Source of the DNA: Rhodanobacter sp. AS-Z3
GTDB taxonomy: Bacteria; Pseudomonadota; Gammaproteobacteria; Xanthomonadales; Rhodanobacteraceae
Direction of reading: 5' to 3'
DNA length: 64,000 bases
Assembly: GCF_029224025.1 (NCBI RefSeq)
Contig: NZ_CP119392.1
Location: 3,619,001 to 3,683,000 of the forward strand
This document shows, in pieces, positions 26,768 through 35,785 of this stretch. Position 1 is the first letter of the stretch. Every line of letters begins with the position of its first letter. A program made the position numbers and the translations under genes. The notes under the pieces were generated by a model. It saw only the letters and a list, made by a program, of their open reading frames with translations. It searched no databases and had not been told where the DNA came from.

Positions 26768-28096
26768 ATGCCTCCAGTGAATCCTTCCGACAGCTACGTG
26801 CGCAGCCTGCGCCCCTGGGATGCCGCGCTGATTGTGGTCGGCGGCATCATCGGCGGCGGCATCTTCCTCAACCCCGGCATCGTCGCCCAGCGCACCGAAT
26901 CGGGCTTGTCGTTGTTGCTGATGTGGGTGGCTGCAGGCGTGCTCACGCTGATCGGCGCGCTGTGCTACGCCGAACTGGGTGCGCGCCGGCCGCGTGCGGG
27001 CGGCACCTATGTTTACCTGCGCGAAGCGTTCGGGCCGCTGGCCGGCTTTCTGTTCGGCTGGACCATGCTGCTGGTGATCTACTCCGGATCGTCAGCCGCG
27101 GTGGCCACGATTTTCGCCAGCTATGCCTCGTCCTTGTTCGGCCTGTCGCCCGCGTGGGCGCTGCCGCTGACCGTGGGCGGCCTGGTCTTCGTCACCGGCA
27201 TCAACCTGTTCGGCATCCGCCTCGGCGCGCAGATTCAGAACCTGTTTGCGCTGCTCAAACTGCTGGCGGTCGCGGTGCTGGTGGCTTGCGGACTGTTTTT
27301 TGCCGGCGCCGGCCACGAGCAGGTGCTGGCGGTTGATCCGGCACGACAGGGCGTCGGCTTCATTGGCGCCGCGTTGCCGGTGTTGTTCGCCTATTCGGGC
27401 TTCACCTATCTCAACAACCTCGCCGGTGAAGTACGCGAGCCGCAGCGCACCTTGCCGCGCGCGCTGACACTGGGGATGGGTTTGGTCATCGTCGCCTACG
27501 TGCTGGTCAACGTGGCCTACCTCGCCGTGCTCGGTCACGCCGGGCTGGCGGCCAGCAGCGCCCCGGCTGCCGACGTGATGCAGCAGGTAGCCGGGCCGGT
27601 TGGCGCCAAGCTGATCGCGTTGGGCGTGGCCATTTCCACGCTCGGTTTCTGCAACATCACCCTGGTCGCTGGCGCCCGTGTGTTGCAGGTGATGGGTGAA
27701 GACGGCCTGTTCTTCAGCGCGGTGGCCCGGCTGCACCCGCGCTGGCGCACCCCAAATATCGCGCTGTTGCTGCTGTCCGGCTGGGCGATCGTGCTGGCGC
27801 TGTCGGGCAGCTATGGCCAGTTGCTGGACTACGCGACCTTCGGCGACTGGCTGGCCTGCGCAGTCGGCGTGGCCACGTTGTTCTGGTATCGCCGCCATGA
27901 CGGCGCGGCAACCGGCTTCCGTGTACCCGGTTACCCGTGGCTGCCGCTGCTGTTCATCGCCGCGGTCGGCGCCGTGGTGGTGGCTACCCTGCTCGACAAC
28001 CCGCGTAATTCCGGCATCGGCATGCTGATCATGGCTGCCGGCATACCGGTTTATTTCCTCTGGCGCCGGCTGGTACGGGGCAAAGTGCGGGGTTGA
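26768..28096 (+). CDS. APC-family amino acid permease
   Basis: 442 aa from the ATG at 26768 (an in-frame ATG at 26735 is an alternative; neither has a strong ribosome-binding site). Twelve hydrophobic segments are visible, beginning WDAALIVVGGIIGGGIFLNP, the helix-1 GxGIF motif of APC transporters, then YAELGARRPRAGGTYVYLRE after helix 2 and GEVREPQRTLPRAL. It should be an inner-membrane, proton-coupled amino-acid importer or exchanger of the LAT/cationic type. Specificity is not readable. It follows the phzF-like gene. Confidence 0.9.
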   Translation: MPPVNPSDSYVRSLRPWDAALIVVGGIIGGGIFLNPGIVAQRTESGLSLLLMWVAAGVLTLIGALCYAELGARRPRAGGTYVYLREAFGPLAGFLFGWTMLLVIYSGSSAAVATIFASYASSLFGLSPAWALPLTVGGLVFVTGINLFGIRLGAQIQNLFALLKLLAVAVLVACGLFFAGAGHEQVLAVDPARQGVGFIGAALPVLFAYSGFTYLNNLAGEVREPQRTLPRALTLGMGLVIVAYVLVNVAYLAVLGHAGLAASSAPAADVMQQVAGPVGAKLIALGVAISTLGFCNITLVAGARVLQVMGEDGLFFSAVARLHPRWRTPNIALLLLSGWAIVLALSGSYGQLLDYATFGDWLACAVGVATLFWYRRHDGAATGFRVPGYPWLPLLFIAAVGAVVVATLLDNPRNSGIGMLIMAAGIPVYFLWRRLVRGKVRG

Positions 28097-28214
28097 GCAG
28101 GCGCGCAATATTCTGCACACGCGGGGGTATTGTTAAAGTTTCAGTCATTGGGGTCGATAAACGGACACAGCGAAACCTTTTCGCTGCTCCCTCTCTCTTC
28201 TTCGAGATGCCCCC
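28097..28214 (+). promoter_or_regulatory. Leader of the porin/binding protein/chemoreceptor cluster
   Basis: 118 bp upstream of the porin ATG. It includes an AT-rich patch (tattgttaaag, a -10-like ttaaag near 28133) and a small inverted repeat agcgaaa-cct-tttcgct (about 28169-28185) placed where a regulator or early mRNA hairpin could act. The ribosome-binding site near 28205 is weak (cgagatgcccc). Confidence 0.4.
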
Positions 28215-29414
28215 ATGTCCCCAGTCAAAAACCTCGCAGCAGTCCTGGCGCTGTCGCTTGCTACCGCTTCTGCGGCCTACGCCGATGGCTTCAGTTACCG
28301 CTTCTCCGGCTTCGGTACCGTCGGCTACGCTGCCACCGATACCAACGATGTCATGCTGACCAACCCCGGCCAGATCGATGGCGCCCGCAAGGGTGGCTCG
28401 GCCCTGGTGGATTCGCGTCTGGGCGGCCAGCTCGACTTCACCTTCACCCCGGCGCTGAGCGCCACCGTCCAGGGCCTGGCCCGGCAGGATCAGAAAGGTG
28501 ATTTCGCACCGGTGCTGGAATGGGCCTTCCTGCGCTACAAAGTAAGCAACAGCGTGGCCGTCCGTATCGGCCGGCTGGGCTTCCCGACCTACCTGGTGTC
28601 CGACTACCGCTACGTCGGTTATGCGAACCCGTGGGTTCGCGCCCCGCTGGAAGTCTACAAGCTTGCCCCGGTCGACAACTATGAAGGCGCCGACATCACC
28701 TGGAGTCACGACGTGGGTCAGGGCTTTCTGACCCTGCAAGCGCTGGCAGGCCACATTTCCAACCCCGCCGCCGATGCCAACGGTGGCCGTCTGAAAGTCA
28801 ACCAGCTGGTTGGTGGCTACGTCACTTACGAGATCGGCAACCTGCGCCTGCGCGGCGGCGTCAGCAGCGGCAAGGTCAGCTACTGGACCAATAACACCAA
28901 CGCCTTGTTCGGCGGCCTGCAGCAGGTAGGACTGGTCGATGTCCGCAACCTGTTCAATGCCGACAACTCGCACACCACCTTTTCCAGCCTTGGTTTCAAC
29001 TATGACGCCGGCAATATTCTGGCCACCGGTGAATACGCCAAGCTGCACTCCTCGGCCCGTTTGCTGGGCGACTCGGCAGGCTGGTATGGCACGTTCGGCT
29101 ATCGCCTGAGCAAGGTGATGCCGTACGTCACCTGGGCCGGCCAGAGCAAGCAAAGCGACCTGGGCAAATACAGCATCCCGTCGATCCCGCAGCTGGCACC
29201 GCTTGCCGCCGGCGTGCATGGCCTGGCAGCCAGTTCGAGCCAGCACACCGTTTCCCTGGGTGTGAAGATCGACGTGCATAGCAACGTGGCACTGAAGTTT
29301 CAGGCAGACCACGTCCAGCCGAGTGCGGGTGGCGGATTGTTCAGCGACGTAAGAGCCGGCTATCACGGTCAATCCGTGAACGTCTATTCCGCCGTTGTCG
29401 ACTTCATATTCTGA
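28215..29414 (+). CDS. Outer-membrane porin-like beta-barrel protein
   Basis: 399 aa with a signal peptide (cleaved near ASAAYA-DG). The rest is amphipathic beta-strands with alternating polar/non-polar residues and a C-terminal aromatic F (VVDFIF), typical of outer-membrane barrels. RIGRLGFPTYLVSDYRYVGYAN resembles phosphate- or anion-selective and DcaP-like porins, but no family residue set fixes a substrate. Eleven bases after the stop begins a small periplasmic phosphate-binding-like protein, and then a chemoreceptor. Together they suggest an uptake/sensing unit for one solute. Confidence 0.85.
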   Translation: MSPVKNLAAVLALSLATASAAYADGFSYRFSGFGTVGYAATDTNDVMLTNPGQIDGARKGGSALVDSRLGGQLDFTFTPALSATVQGLARQDQKGDFAPVLEWAFLRYKVSNSVAVRIGRLGFPTYLVSDYRYVGYANPWVRAPLEVYKLAPVDNYEGADITWSHDVGQGFLTLQALAGHISNPAADANGGRLKVNQLVGGYVTYEIGNLRLRGGVSSGKVSYWTNNTNALFGGLQQVGLVDVRNLFNADNSHTTFSSLGFNYDAGNILATGEYAKLHSSARLLGDSAGWYGTFGYRLSKVMPYVTWAGQSKQSDLGKYSIPSIPQLAPLAAGVHGLAASSSQHTVSLGVKIDVHSNVALKFQADHVQPSAGGGLFSDVRAGYHGQSVNVYSAVVDFIF

Positions 29415-29424
29415 GGATCGCCCC

Positions 29425-29853
29425 ATGCATCGCATTCTTCGAAACTGCATCCTCGCCAGCGCCTTGACCTTCGCCGCCCTGCCTGCGTTTGCCGGCATGG
29501 TGGTGGTCACCAGCGCCAGCAGCTCGGTCAAGACCCTGGGCAAAGACGACGTCACCGCACTCTATCTGGGCAAGACCACCAACCTGCCCGGCGGCAGCGC
29601 AGCCAAGCTGTATGACCTGGCCGACTCCAACCCCGGCCGCGAGAAGTTCTATCAGGGAGCCACCGGCAAGTCGGCCAGCCAGGTGAAGTCGGTCTGGTCG
29701 CGACTGGTGTTCAGCGGTCGCGCCTTGCCGCCCAAGGAACTGTCCGACGACGCCGCGGTGATCAAGGCCGTGGCCGCCGATCCCAACGCTGTCGGGTATG
29801 TGGACAGCGCTTCTGTGGACGCCTCGGTCCACGTCGTGTTCAAGCTGCCGTAA
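29425..29853 (+). CDS. Small periplasmic phosphate-binding-like protein (PstS/PBP-like domain)
   Basis: 142 aa from the ATG at 29425, with GAGGA about 8 nt upstream. The signal peptide is ALPAFA-GM. The mature 115-residue part matches the short PBP-like family often annotated as phosphate ABC transporter substrate-binding protein (SSSVKTLGKDDVTALYLGKT, SRLVFSGRALPPKELSDD, and C-terminal VGYVDSASVDASVHVVFKL). It has only about a third of the length of true PstS, so it is one lobe. No ABC permease lies near it, so a role as a ligand presenter to the adjacent chemoreceptor is inferred. Tightly spaced to the porin. Confidence 0.82.
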   Translation: MHRILRNCILASALTFAALPAFAGMVVVTSASSSVKTLGKDDVTALYLGKTTNLPGGSAAKLYDLADSNPGREKFYQGATGKSASQVKSVWSRLVFSGRALPPKELSDDAAVIKAVAADPNAVGYVDSASVDASVHVVFKLP

Positions 29854-29860
29854 GCACCCA

Positions 29861-29889
29861 GCCCGCGCATCGCCAGACGATGCGCGGGC
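29861..29889 (+). terminator. Intercistronic hairpin before chemoreceptor
   Basis: A 12-bp perfect stem (gcccgcgcatcg / cgatgcgcgggc) with loop ccaga lies 8 bp after the binding-protein stop, with only a short T run. It may partially terminate or protect upstream mRNA, setting lower chemoreceptor expression. Confidence 0.6.
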
Positions 29890-29913
29890 ATTTCCGCCGG
29901 AGAGTGATTCCCC

Positions 29914-31575
29914 ATGAAATTCAAGACGCGCATTCTGCTGTTGCCGGCAGCGACGTTGGCGTTGTTCGCCGCTGGCTGGCTGGTGAGTGCAGCGTTGGCC
30001 TCGCACACGGCCAAATCCGTCGCGGCGCTGGGCGGGGTGGACTACCCCTATCTGGAAGGCGTGAACAAGCTCGATGAGCTGGTCAAGCGCACCACCCAAA
30101 CCACACAAAGCGCGGTCGCCGAGGGCGACGCGACCAAGCTGGATGACATGAAGGACCTGGCCGCGCAAGTCGCAGCCACCGCCAGGCATCTGGCCACCAT
30201 GGACGGCCACAAAGCCTCCGCGGAAGCCGTCGGCAAGGCGTATGCCGCCTACTCCAGCGCTGCCACCGAGGCCGCCAGAAGCATGCTGGAAACCAAGGAC
30301 GACACCGCCGCGCGCGTCGCCTCGATGCAGCAGACGCAAAAGGTGCTTGCCACTCAGCTGGACGCCGAGATCAAGTCCGCAGAAAAAAATGTGCAAGCGC
30401 AACTCGAGTCCTCGCGCCTCGGTGTTCGCCACATGATGATTTCCAACGCCATTTCCGGCGCCGCCATCGTGCTGGTGCTGGTCCTGGGTGCCTGGTTCGT
30501 GCTCCGTGCGATCGCACGTGATCTCGGCGGCGAACCGGAATACCTGCGCACGGTGGTCGAAAGCATTGCTGCCGGCGACCTGCAGATGGATGTCAACCAG
30601 AAAGTCGACGCCGGTTCGGTGCTCGGCAGGCTGCAAGCCATGGCCAGGCAGCTCGCACAGATCGTCGGCGCCATCCGCCTCGCCTCACAGGAAGTCAGCG
30701 AGGCCTCCGGCCAGATCGCCCAGGGCAACGATGATCTGTCGCGACGCACGCAGACGCAGGCGGCCGCACTGGAAGAAACCGCTGCCTCGATGGAAGAGAT
30801 GACGGCATCCGTCAAGCGCAACGCCGGCAACGCCAGCCAGGCCGACAAGATTGCCCGCGATGCGCGCACCCAGGCCGAGCAAGGTGGCCAGGTGATGAGC
30901 GACACCCACGAGGCCATGCAGGCTATCAATGCGTCCAGTCGGCGCATCGGTGACATCGTCGGCCTGATCGACGAGATCGCCTTCCAGACCAACCTGCTGG
31001 CACTGAACGCCGCCGTCGAAGCGGCGCGTGCCGGCGAGCAGGGCCGCGGCTTTGCCGTGGTCGCTTCCGAAGTGCGTAACCTGGCCCAACGTTCGGCCGG
31101 TGCCGCCAAGGAAATCAAGACCCTGATCAAGGACAGCGTCGAAAAGGTCACTGCCGGCAGCGAGCTGGTCGGTCGTTCCGGGCGCACGCTTACCGACATC
31201 ATCGAAGGCGTGAAAAAGGTCACCGACACGGTTGCCGACATCGTTGCCGCCAGCCATGAACAAGCCGCCGGCATCGACGAGGTCAGCCACACCGTCACCG
31301 ACATGGACGAAAGCACGCAGCAGAACGCGGCCCTGGTCGAACAAGCCTCCGCCGCCAGCCGTGCCATGCAGGAACAGGCGCAGCTGCTGCTGGAACAGGT
31401 CGCCTTCTTCAAATTGCCCGAAGACACCGATGACGATGGCGAGGCGATGAACACCAAAGCGCCGGCGCCGCGTGCCTCGGCGCCGGCCCCTGCCGCTGGG
31501 GACGAGTGGACCACCGCGCCCAAAGCCGCCGCTACCGGCGGGGGTGGCAGCAACAGCGCCTGGCAGGAATTCTGA
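29914..31575 (+). CDS. Methyl-accepting chemotaxis protein with C-terminal tether motif
   Basis: 553 aa, with GGAGAG 11 nt before the ATG. TM1 is at about residues 7-29, a four-helix periplasmic ligand domain follows, and TM2 is at about 178-200 ([18 protein letters not shown]). A HAMP segment ([20 protein letters not shown]) leads to the signalling hairpin ([40 protein letters not shown]). The final residues AWQEF resemble the NWETF pentapeptide that tethers CheR/CheB, so it should be an adapting receptor. It follows the porin and binding protein. The periplasmic domain may read the loaded binding protein, which is an inference. Confidence 0.92.
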   Translation: MKFKTRILLLPAATLALFAAGWLVSAALASHTAKSVAALGGVDYPYLEGVNKLDELVKRTTQTTQSAVAEGDATKLDDMKDLAAQVAATARHLATMDGHKASAEAVGKAYAAYSSAATEAARSMLETKDDTAARVASMQQTQKVLATQLDAEIKSAEKNVQAQLESSRLGVRHMMISNAISGAAIVLVLVLGAWFVLRAIARDLGGEPEYLRTVVESIAAGDLQMDVNQKVDAGSVLGRLQAMARQLAQIVGAIRLASQEVSEASGQIAQGNDDLSRRTQTQAAALEETAASMEEMTASVKRNAGNASQADKIARDARTQAEQGGQVMSDTHEAMQAINASSRRIGDIVGLIDEIAFQTNLLALNAAVEAARAGEQGRGFAVVASEVRNLAQRSAGAAKEIKTLIKDSVEKVTAGSELVGRSGRTLTDIIEGVKKVTDTVADIVAASHEQAAGIDEVSHTVTDMDESTQQNAALVEQASAASRAMQEQAQLLLEQVAFFKLPEDTDDDGEAMNTKAPAPRASAPAPAAGDEWTTAPKAAATGGGGSNSAWQEF

Positions 31576-31585
31576 TTCCCGGCGT

Positions 31586-31614
31586 CACGGTGGCGGCAAT
31601 CCGCCGTCACCGTG
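31586..31614 (+). terminator. Hairpin after chemoreceptor gene
   Basis: An imperfect stem cacggtg..gcgg / ccgc..caccgtg with a 4-nt loop lies about 10 bp past the stop. It may terminate the cluster. No T-tract. Confidence 0.45.
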
Positions 31615-31708
31615 CCTGACCTACGAAGCATGAACAAACTGCGACAACAGCGCTGCCGTGGCGCCACGGCAATGCCACAATAGGGAGATACCGAGTGGAG
31701 ATCTCCCG

Positions 31709-32239
31709 ATGCTGCAATCCAACGACCAGACTGCCGAGGCCACCACGGCCATAGTTCCGGAAAAAATCCGCGACGGCATCGATCTGCAGATCAACGGTGA
31801 ACACTATCGCCACACGGGCGACCCACAGATGCCGTTGCTGTGGTACCTGCGCGATGTACTGCGGCTTACCGGTACAAAATATGCCGGCGAACACGGCGGC
31901 AACGGTGCCGACCTGGTACTGGTCAATGGCAAGGCCGTCTCCGCAACCAACCAGCCGCTGGCGAAACTCGCCGGCAAAACGGTGATCACCGTGGAAGGGC
32001 TGGCTGCCAACGACGGCACCCTGCATCCATTGCAACAAGCCTTCATCGATGAAGACGCGATCGGCTGTGGCTATTGCACGCCAGGCTGGCTGATCGCAGG
32101 TATCGAACTGCTGCACCGCAAGCCGCATCCCAACGACGGCGACATCGACCAGCTGCCCAACCTATGCCGCTGCGGGTGCCAGACCCGCGTGCGCCGCGCC
32201 ATCAAGCGCGCCGCCGCCGGCAAGGCAGTTCAGCGATGA
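31709..32239 (+). CDS. Molybdenum-hydroxylase small (2Fe-2S) subunit lacking the plant-type cluster cysteines
   Basis: 176 aa from the ATG at 31709, with GGAG 9 nt upstream. The overall fold is that of XdhS/IorA-type subunits: LWYLRDVLRLTGTK, VLVNGKAVSAT, VITVEGLA, then the helical domain with the second 2Fe-2S cluster, Cys120 and Cys123 (IGCGYCTPGW) and Cys153/Cys155 (NLCRCGC). The four cysteines of the first, plant-ferredoxin-type cluster are absent: the positions hold Gly60, Asn65, Asp68 and Thr80 (KYAGEHGGNGAD instead of the usual FGCGIAQCGAC-like loop). Only one cluster can form, so electron transfer must differ from known enzymes. It overlaps the large-subunit gene by 4 bp. Confidence 0.9.
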   Translation: MLQSNDQTAEATTAIVPEKIRDGIDLQINGEHYRHTGDPQMPLLWYLRDVLRLTGTKYAGEHGGNGADLVLVNGKAVSATNQPLAKLAGKTVITVEGLAANDGTLHPLQQAFIDEDAIGCGYCTPGWLIAGIELLHRKPHPNDGDIDQLPNLCRCGCQTRVRRAIKRAAAGKAVQR

Positions 32240-34488
32240 GCAACCGCATTCAACTGTCACGCCGCCGTTTTCTGCAGGTGCTCGCCGGCAGCGCTGGCTC
32301 GCTGCTGGTCGGCATCCGCTTTGCCGAAGCCGCCGATGCACCGCTGCCGCCGGCGCTGCTCGGCGACAACATTCATGACCTCGGCCCCTACGTGCGCATC
32401 GACGAGGACGGCAGCGTGCTGATCGGCGCGCGTGATCCCGACACCGGCACCGGAGTCGCCACTTCCCTGCCACGCATCATTGCCGACGAACTGGATGTGG
32501 ATTGGGACACCGTGCGCGTCGTCGCGCTCGGCCTTGGCGTGGACAACGACAACGGCAAGCCGAGTTGGACCTATGGTCACCAGGTCGGCGGCACCGGCAC
32601 CTCCATCCCGGCCGCCTGGCGTGACCTGCGCCAGGCCGGTGCGGTGGCACGCTGGCTGCTGCTGCAGGCGGCCGCACGCCGATTTGGCCTGGCCGCAAGC
32701 CGGTTGCGCAGCGACAACGGCATGGTCATCGCGCCCGACGGACGCCGCTTCAGCTACGGCAGCCTGGCCGCTGATGCCAGCAAGATCGCCCTGCCAGGCA
32801 ACTTGCCGCCACTGAAGAATCCGGCGGACTACAAACTGATCGGCCATGGGGTCGGCGACGTCGACGCACGCGCCATCGTCACCGGTCAGGCGCAGTACGC
32901 CATCGACCACTATTACGGCGATGCCGTGGTTGCCGTGCTGTCGCACTGCCCGTGGCCCGATGGCAGCGTGGCGCATCTCGACTCCACCGATACGCTGGCC
33001 GTCGAGGGCGTACTCAAGGTGGTGCAACTCAGGCCCGAGCGGGGGCAACCACTGGGCAGCACCGTGATTGCACCGGCAGTAGCCGTGCTCGCCGAAAACA
33101 CCTGGGCAGCACTACAGGGCCAGGCGAAACTCAAGCTCGAATGGAAACCCGGCGCCAGCCACGATGCCAGCAGCAATGCACTGGAACAACAGGCGCTCGG
33201 CTTGCTCAACAGCAACAGCGAACCGACCACTCGGGTGCGCAACATCGGCGACGTCGATGCGGCCAGCAAAAAAGCGGCGCGACGCATCGACGCCACCTAC
33301 TTCCAGCCATGGCTCGCACATGCCACCGCCGAACCGATGAATTGCCTGATTCGACTGGACAAGGATCGCGCCAGCCTGGTGGTTCCTACCCAGGCACCCC
33401 AGAAAGCTTCGGCCGTGGTGCAGCGCCTTGCCGGATTGAGCGCCGACAAAATCGCCATCCGCGTGCCACGCGTCGGCGGTGGCTATGGTCGGCGACTCGA
33501 TCACGACTACGTCGCCGAAGCGGTGATGCTGGCAAAAGTCATCAACAAACCGGTGCGCGTGTTGTGGTCGAGCGAACAAGACCTGCGCAACGACTACTAC
33601 CGCGCCGGCAGCGTGCACCAGCTGGGCGCCATCATCGGCCACAAGCGCCAACTGCTGGCGTGGAACCAGCGCATGGCCAGTGCCTCGGCGCTGTCCGGCC
33701 GCGGCGTGCCGGACGACCATTTATGGACGTCCGAATTGCAGGCCGACCAACTGCCCGCAGCGCTGGTACCGAACTATCGCAGCGACTGGTATGCGTTGCA
33801 GTCGGCGACACCGCGCGGCCCCATGCGCGGCATGCCGCATCTCAGCAATGCGTTCGCGGTGGAAAGCTTCATCGACGAAATTGCCCACCAACTGCGCGAA
33901 GACCCGCTCAACACACGCCTGCGAATTCTCGGCGAAGCGCGCCAATTGCCGCTGGACAACGGCCGCATGCTGGACACCGGGCGACTGATCAACGTGCTCA
34001 AACTGGTCGCTGATCGCATCGACTGGAAAAACTGGCTGCGCACCGTCAACGGCCTAGGCATCGCTTGCTGGCATATCGATGGCGCCTATGTCGCGCACGC
34101 CATCGAGGCCGCGATGCAGGGCGAGCAACTGGTCATCCAGCGTGTCGTCTGTGCCGTCGACGTCGGCCGCGTGATCAACCCCACCGGCCTGCAAGGTCAG
34201 GTCGCCGGCGCCACTCTGGACGCGTTGTCGATCGCACTGAACGCGGCCATCACCATCAAGGGTGGCCAGGTGCAACAACGCAGCCTCAAGGACTACCCGC
34301 TGGCCACGATGGCGCAACTACCCAACGACGTGGAAGTCATCACCGTCGACGACAACCGTGACCCCGCCGGTGCCAGCTTCCTCGCCATGCCCACCGCCGC
34401 CCCGGCACTCGCCAACGCCGTGTTTCGCGCCAGCGCCGTGCGCGTGCGGCGACTGCCGCTGATGAAGGAATTGCTGCGACTGCTCTGA
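32236..34488 (+). CDS. Molybdopterin-binding large subunit, IorB-like, with altered active site
   Basis: 750 aa. It has a twin-arginine signal (LSRRRFLQVLAGSAGSLLVG), so the complex should be folded with its cofactor and exported. Family motifs are present: GTGVATSLPRIIADELDVDW, HATAEPMNCLIRL, VGGGYGRRLDHDYVAEA, RGPMRGMPHLSNAFAVESFI and VDVGRVINPTGLQGQVAG. Near the C-terminus the usual GVGEP catalytic-glutamate motif is replaced by AGASFLAMP, and an ungapped alignment puts Phe715 at the Glu position. No cytochrome c subunit or XdhC-like maturase lies near. Substrate oxidation by the standard mechanism is doubtful. It is translationally coupled to the small subunit. Confidence 0.88.
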   Translation: MSNRIQLSRRRFLQVLAGSAGSLLVGIRFAEAADAPLPPALLGDNIHDLGPYVRIDEDGSVLIGARDPDTGTGVATSLPRIIADELDVDWDTVRVVALGLGVDNDNGKPSWTYGHQVGGTGTSIPAAWRDLRQAGAVARWLLLQAAARRFGLAASRLRSDNGMVIAPDGRRFSYGSLAADASKIALPGNLPPLKNPADYKLIGHGVGDVDARAIVTGQAQYAIDHYYGDAVVAVLSHCPWPDGSVAHLDSTDTLAVEGVLKVVQLRPERGQPLGSTVIAPAVAVLAENTWAALQGQAKLKLEWKPGASHDASSNALEQQALGLLNSNSEPTTRVRNIGDVDAASKKAARRIDATYFQPWLAHATAEPMNCLIRLDKDRASLVVPTQAPQKASAVVQRLAGLSADKIAIRVPRVGGGYGRRLDHDYVAEAVMLAKVINKPVRVLWSSEQDLRNDYYRAGSVHQLGAIIGHKRQLLAWNQRMASASALSGRGVPDDHLWTSELQADQLPAALVPNYRSDWYALQSATPRGPMRGMPHLSNAFAVESFIDEIAHQLREDPLNTRLRILGEARQLPLDNGRMLDTGRLINVLKLVADRIDWKNWLRTVNGLGIACWHIDGAYVAHAIEAAMQGEQLVIQRVVCAVDVGRVINPTGLQGQVAGATLDALSIALNAAITIKGGQVQQRSLKDYPLATMAQLPNDVEVITVDDNRDPAGASFLAMPTAAPALANAVFRASAVRVRRLPLMKELLRLL

Positions 34489-34496
34489 ACGGCCAA

Positions 34497-34532
34497 ATCA
34501 GCCGGCACTGGCGCCGCCAGCCGGCCTGATCA
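34497..34532 (+). terminator. Possible terminator after the molybdenum-hydroxylase-like operon
   Basis: An inverted stretch atcagccggc...gccggcctgat is centred near 34515, about 10 bp after the stop. The pairing is imperfect and no T-tract follows. Confidence 0.35.
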
Positions 34533-34588
34533 ACTGCCCCGCCGATGCCGGCCATGCCGCCGACCGCAACGGCCCGGCGGCGCCGCGG

Positions 34589-35034
34589 TCAGAACCAACT
34601 CATCTCAGCCAGCACCACCTTGCGGTAATAAAGAACATTGGCGCGCATGGAATAAACGAACGCAAAGCCGTAACCGAGCCCGTGCGAAAGTTTGCCCTTG
34701 CTGAGCATGTCCAGCGTCATGCCCACGGCAACGGCCAACAGCGAATACGCGACGGCTGGCCGCCACAAGCCCTTCGCAAGGAAGTAGAACGGCCCAAAAA
34801 GAAACGCCAGGAAATTGAAGCCGATGCCGCGCCGCTCAGCCGACTTCAGATCACCCGACTGACGAAGCTCGGCACCACCAGCCTTCTCGATCAACCGGAA
34901 CCTGCGTTTCCATGAATCGGAAACGTCCAGTCTGGCGATGTGATCCACAGCCGGCCGTGCCCCGGAGCCGCCGCCACCACCTGCGGGCGCGCAGGCTGCA
35001 CATGGTCTACGTAGGTGTTGTATGGATCGCTCAT
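34589..35034 (-). pseudogene. DUF2628 membrane protein, apparently frameshifted
   Basis: A strong ribosome-binding site (AAGGAGGGAGG) precedes an ATG at 35034 reading MSDPYNTYVDHVQPARPQ, the usual start of DUF2628 proteins, but this frame stops after about 48 codons. The conserved body (LDVSDSWKRRFRLIEKAGG, FNFLAFLFGPFYFLAKGLWR, YSMRANVLYYRK) is in another frame ending at 34589. One base gained or lost in the G-rich stretch at about 34960-34985 would join them. Intact members are inner-membrane proteins of unknown role with about three helices. Options: a real pseudogene, an assembly error, or slippage. It borders the accessory region. Confidence 0.75.
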
Positions 35035-35329
35035 CGAACCTCCCTCCTTGGAGCGTGTTGAAATCAGGCGCCAATACAGATCCGTCCTGACCCGCGTGGA
35101 ATTGCGGAGCGCCAGTCTAACCGCTCAGGCAACCGCGGCACAGCCAAGTACAGTGGCGCCAAAATCAGCAGGCACTACCAGTGTGCCTGCTTGCACTCGC
35201 CGAATTTTGCACCCGTGAACCCGAAGTGTCCGCACAGCGTGGAACCTCTTCGGCACAACGATGAGGCGACAACCGCAGCCGGCTGCTTGGCCGAAACCCA
35301 CGATGCCACCCACCGTCCCGAACGGTTTG

Positions 35330-35785
35330 TCAGGCGTCGCCAGAATGGCGCCTTTTGCCACGCGCCAGGAATACGGCAATGCCGACGATGGAGACAAGCC
35401 ATTCCGCAAGGAAGGCAAGCGGCACTTCAAAGTGTCCCTCACCACCCCACGCTGGGCTGCCCAGGCCGGGAAAGGAGCCGAAGCACAACGAGGTCACGAC
35501 AAAGGCCATGGCCACATAGGCGGCCGTTCTGATCTGCCCATCGTTCAGCGACGGCTTGCCGCAAAACCATAACCAGATCAACTGCGGCGAGCCAAACATG
35601 ACTGCATAAACCAGCGCAGCAGCCGCGTTCGCATTCTCCGACACGGCTCCAAAAAACTTGAATGCGGCCAGGCAGAAAAATGAAAACATCAACACGAACA
35701 TTTTCACCTGACTATCCCGTAGCGCCCAGTGGATGACCTCTACGACGGCACCGCCGCCTGCCGCAAACGGGCGGCCGGGCTTCAT
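35330..35785 (-). CDS. Hypothetical four-helix membrane protein
   Basis: 151 aa. Four hydrophobic segments are visible at about residues 28-47 (KMFVLMFSFFCLAAFKFF), 55-75, 87-110 and 122-142 (PLAFLAEWLVSIVGIAVFLA). No family is recognised. The start ATG at 35785 overlaps the stop of the upstream gene by 4 bp, so the two are coupled. It lies next to the cassette array, but no attC site follows it. The function cannot be inferred. Confidence 0.65.
   Translation of the reverse strand: MKPGRPFAAGGGAVVEVIHWALRDSQVKMFVLMFSFFCLAAFKFFGAVSENANAAAALVYAVMFGSPQLIWLWFCGKPSLNDGQIRTAAYVAMAFVVTSLCFGSFPGLGSPAWGGEGHFEVPLAFLAEWLVSIVGIAVFLARGKRRHSGDA

Noticed and set aside
28029..29555. 508-codon antisense frame over porin and permease ends
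   Set aside because: Spans several real genes and has no ribosome-binding site or family similarity.
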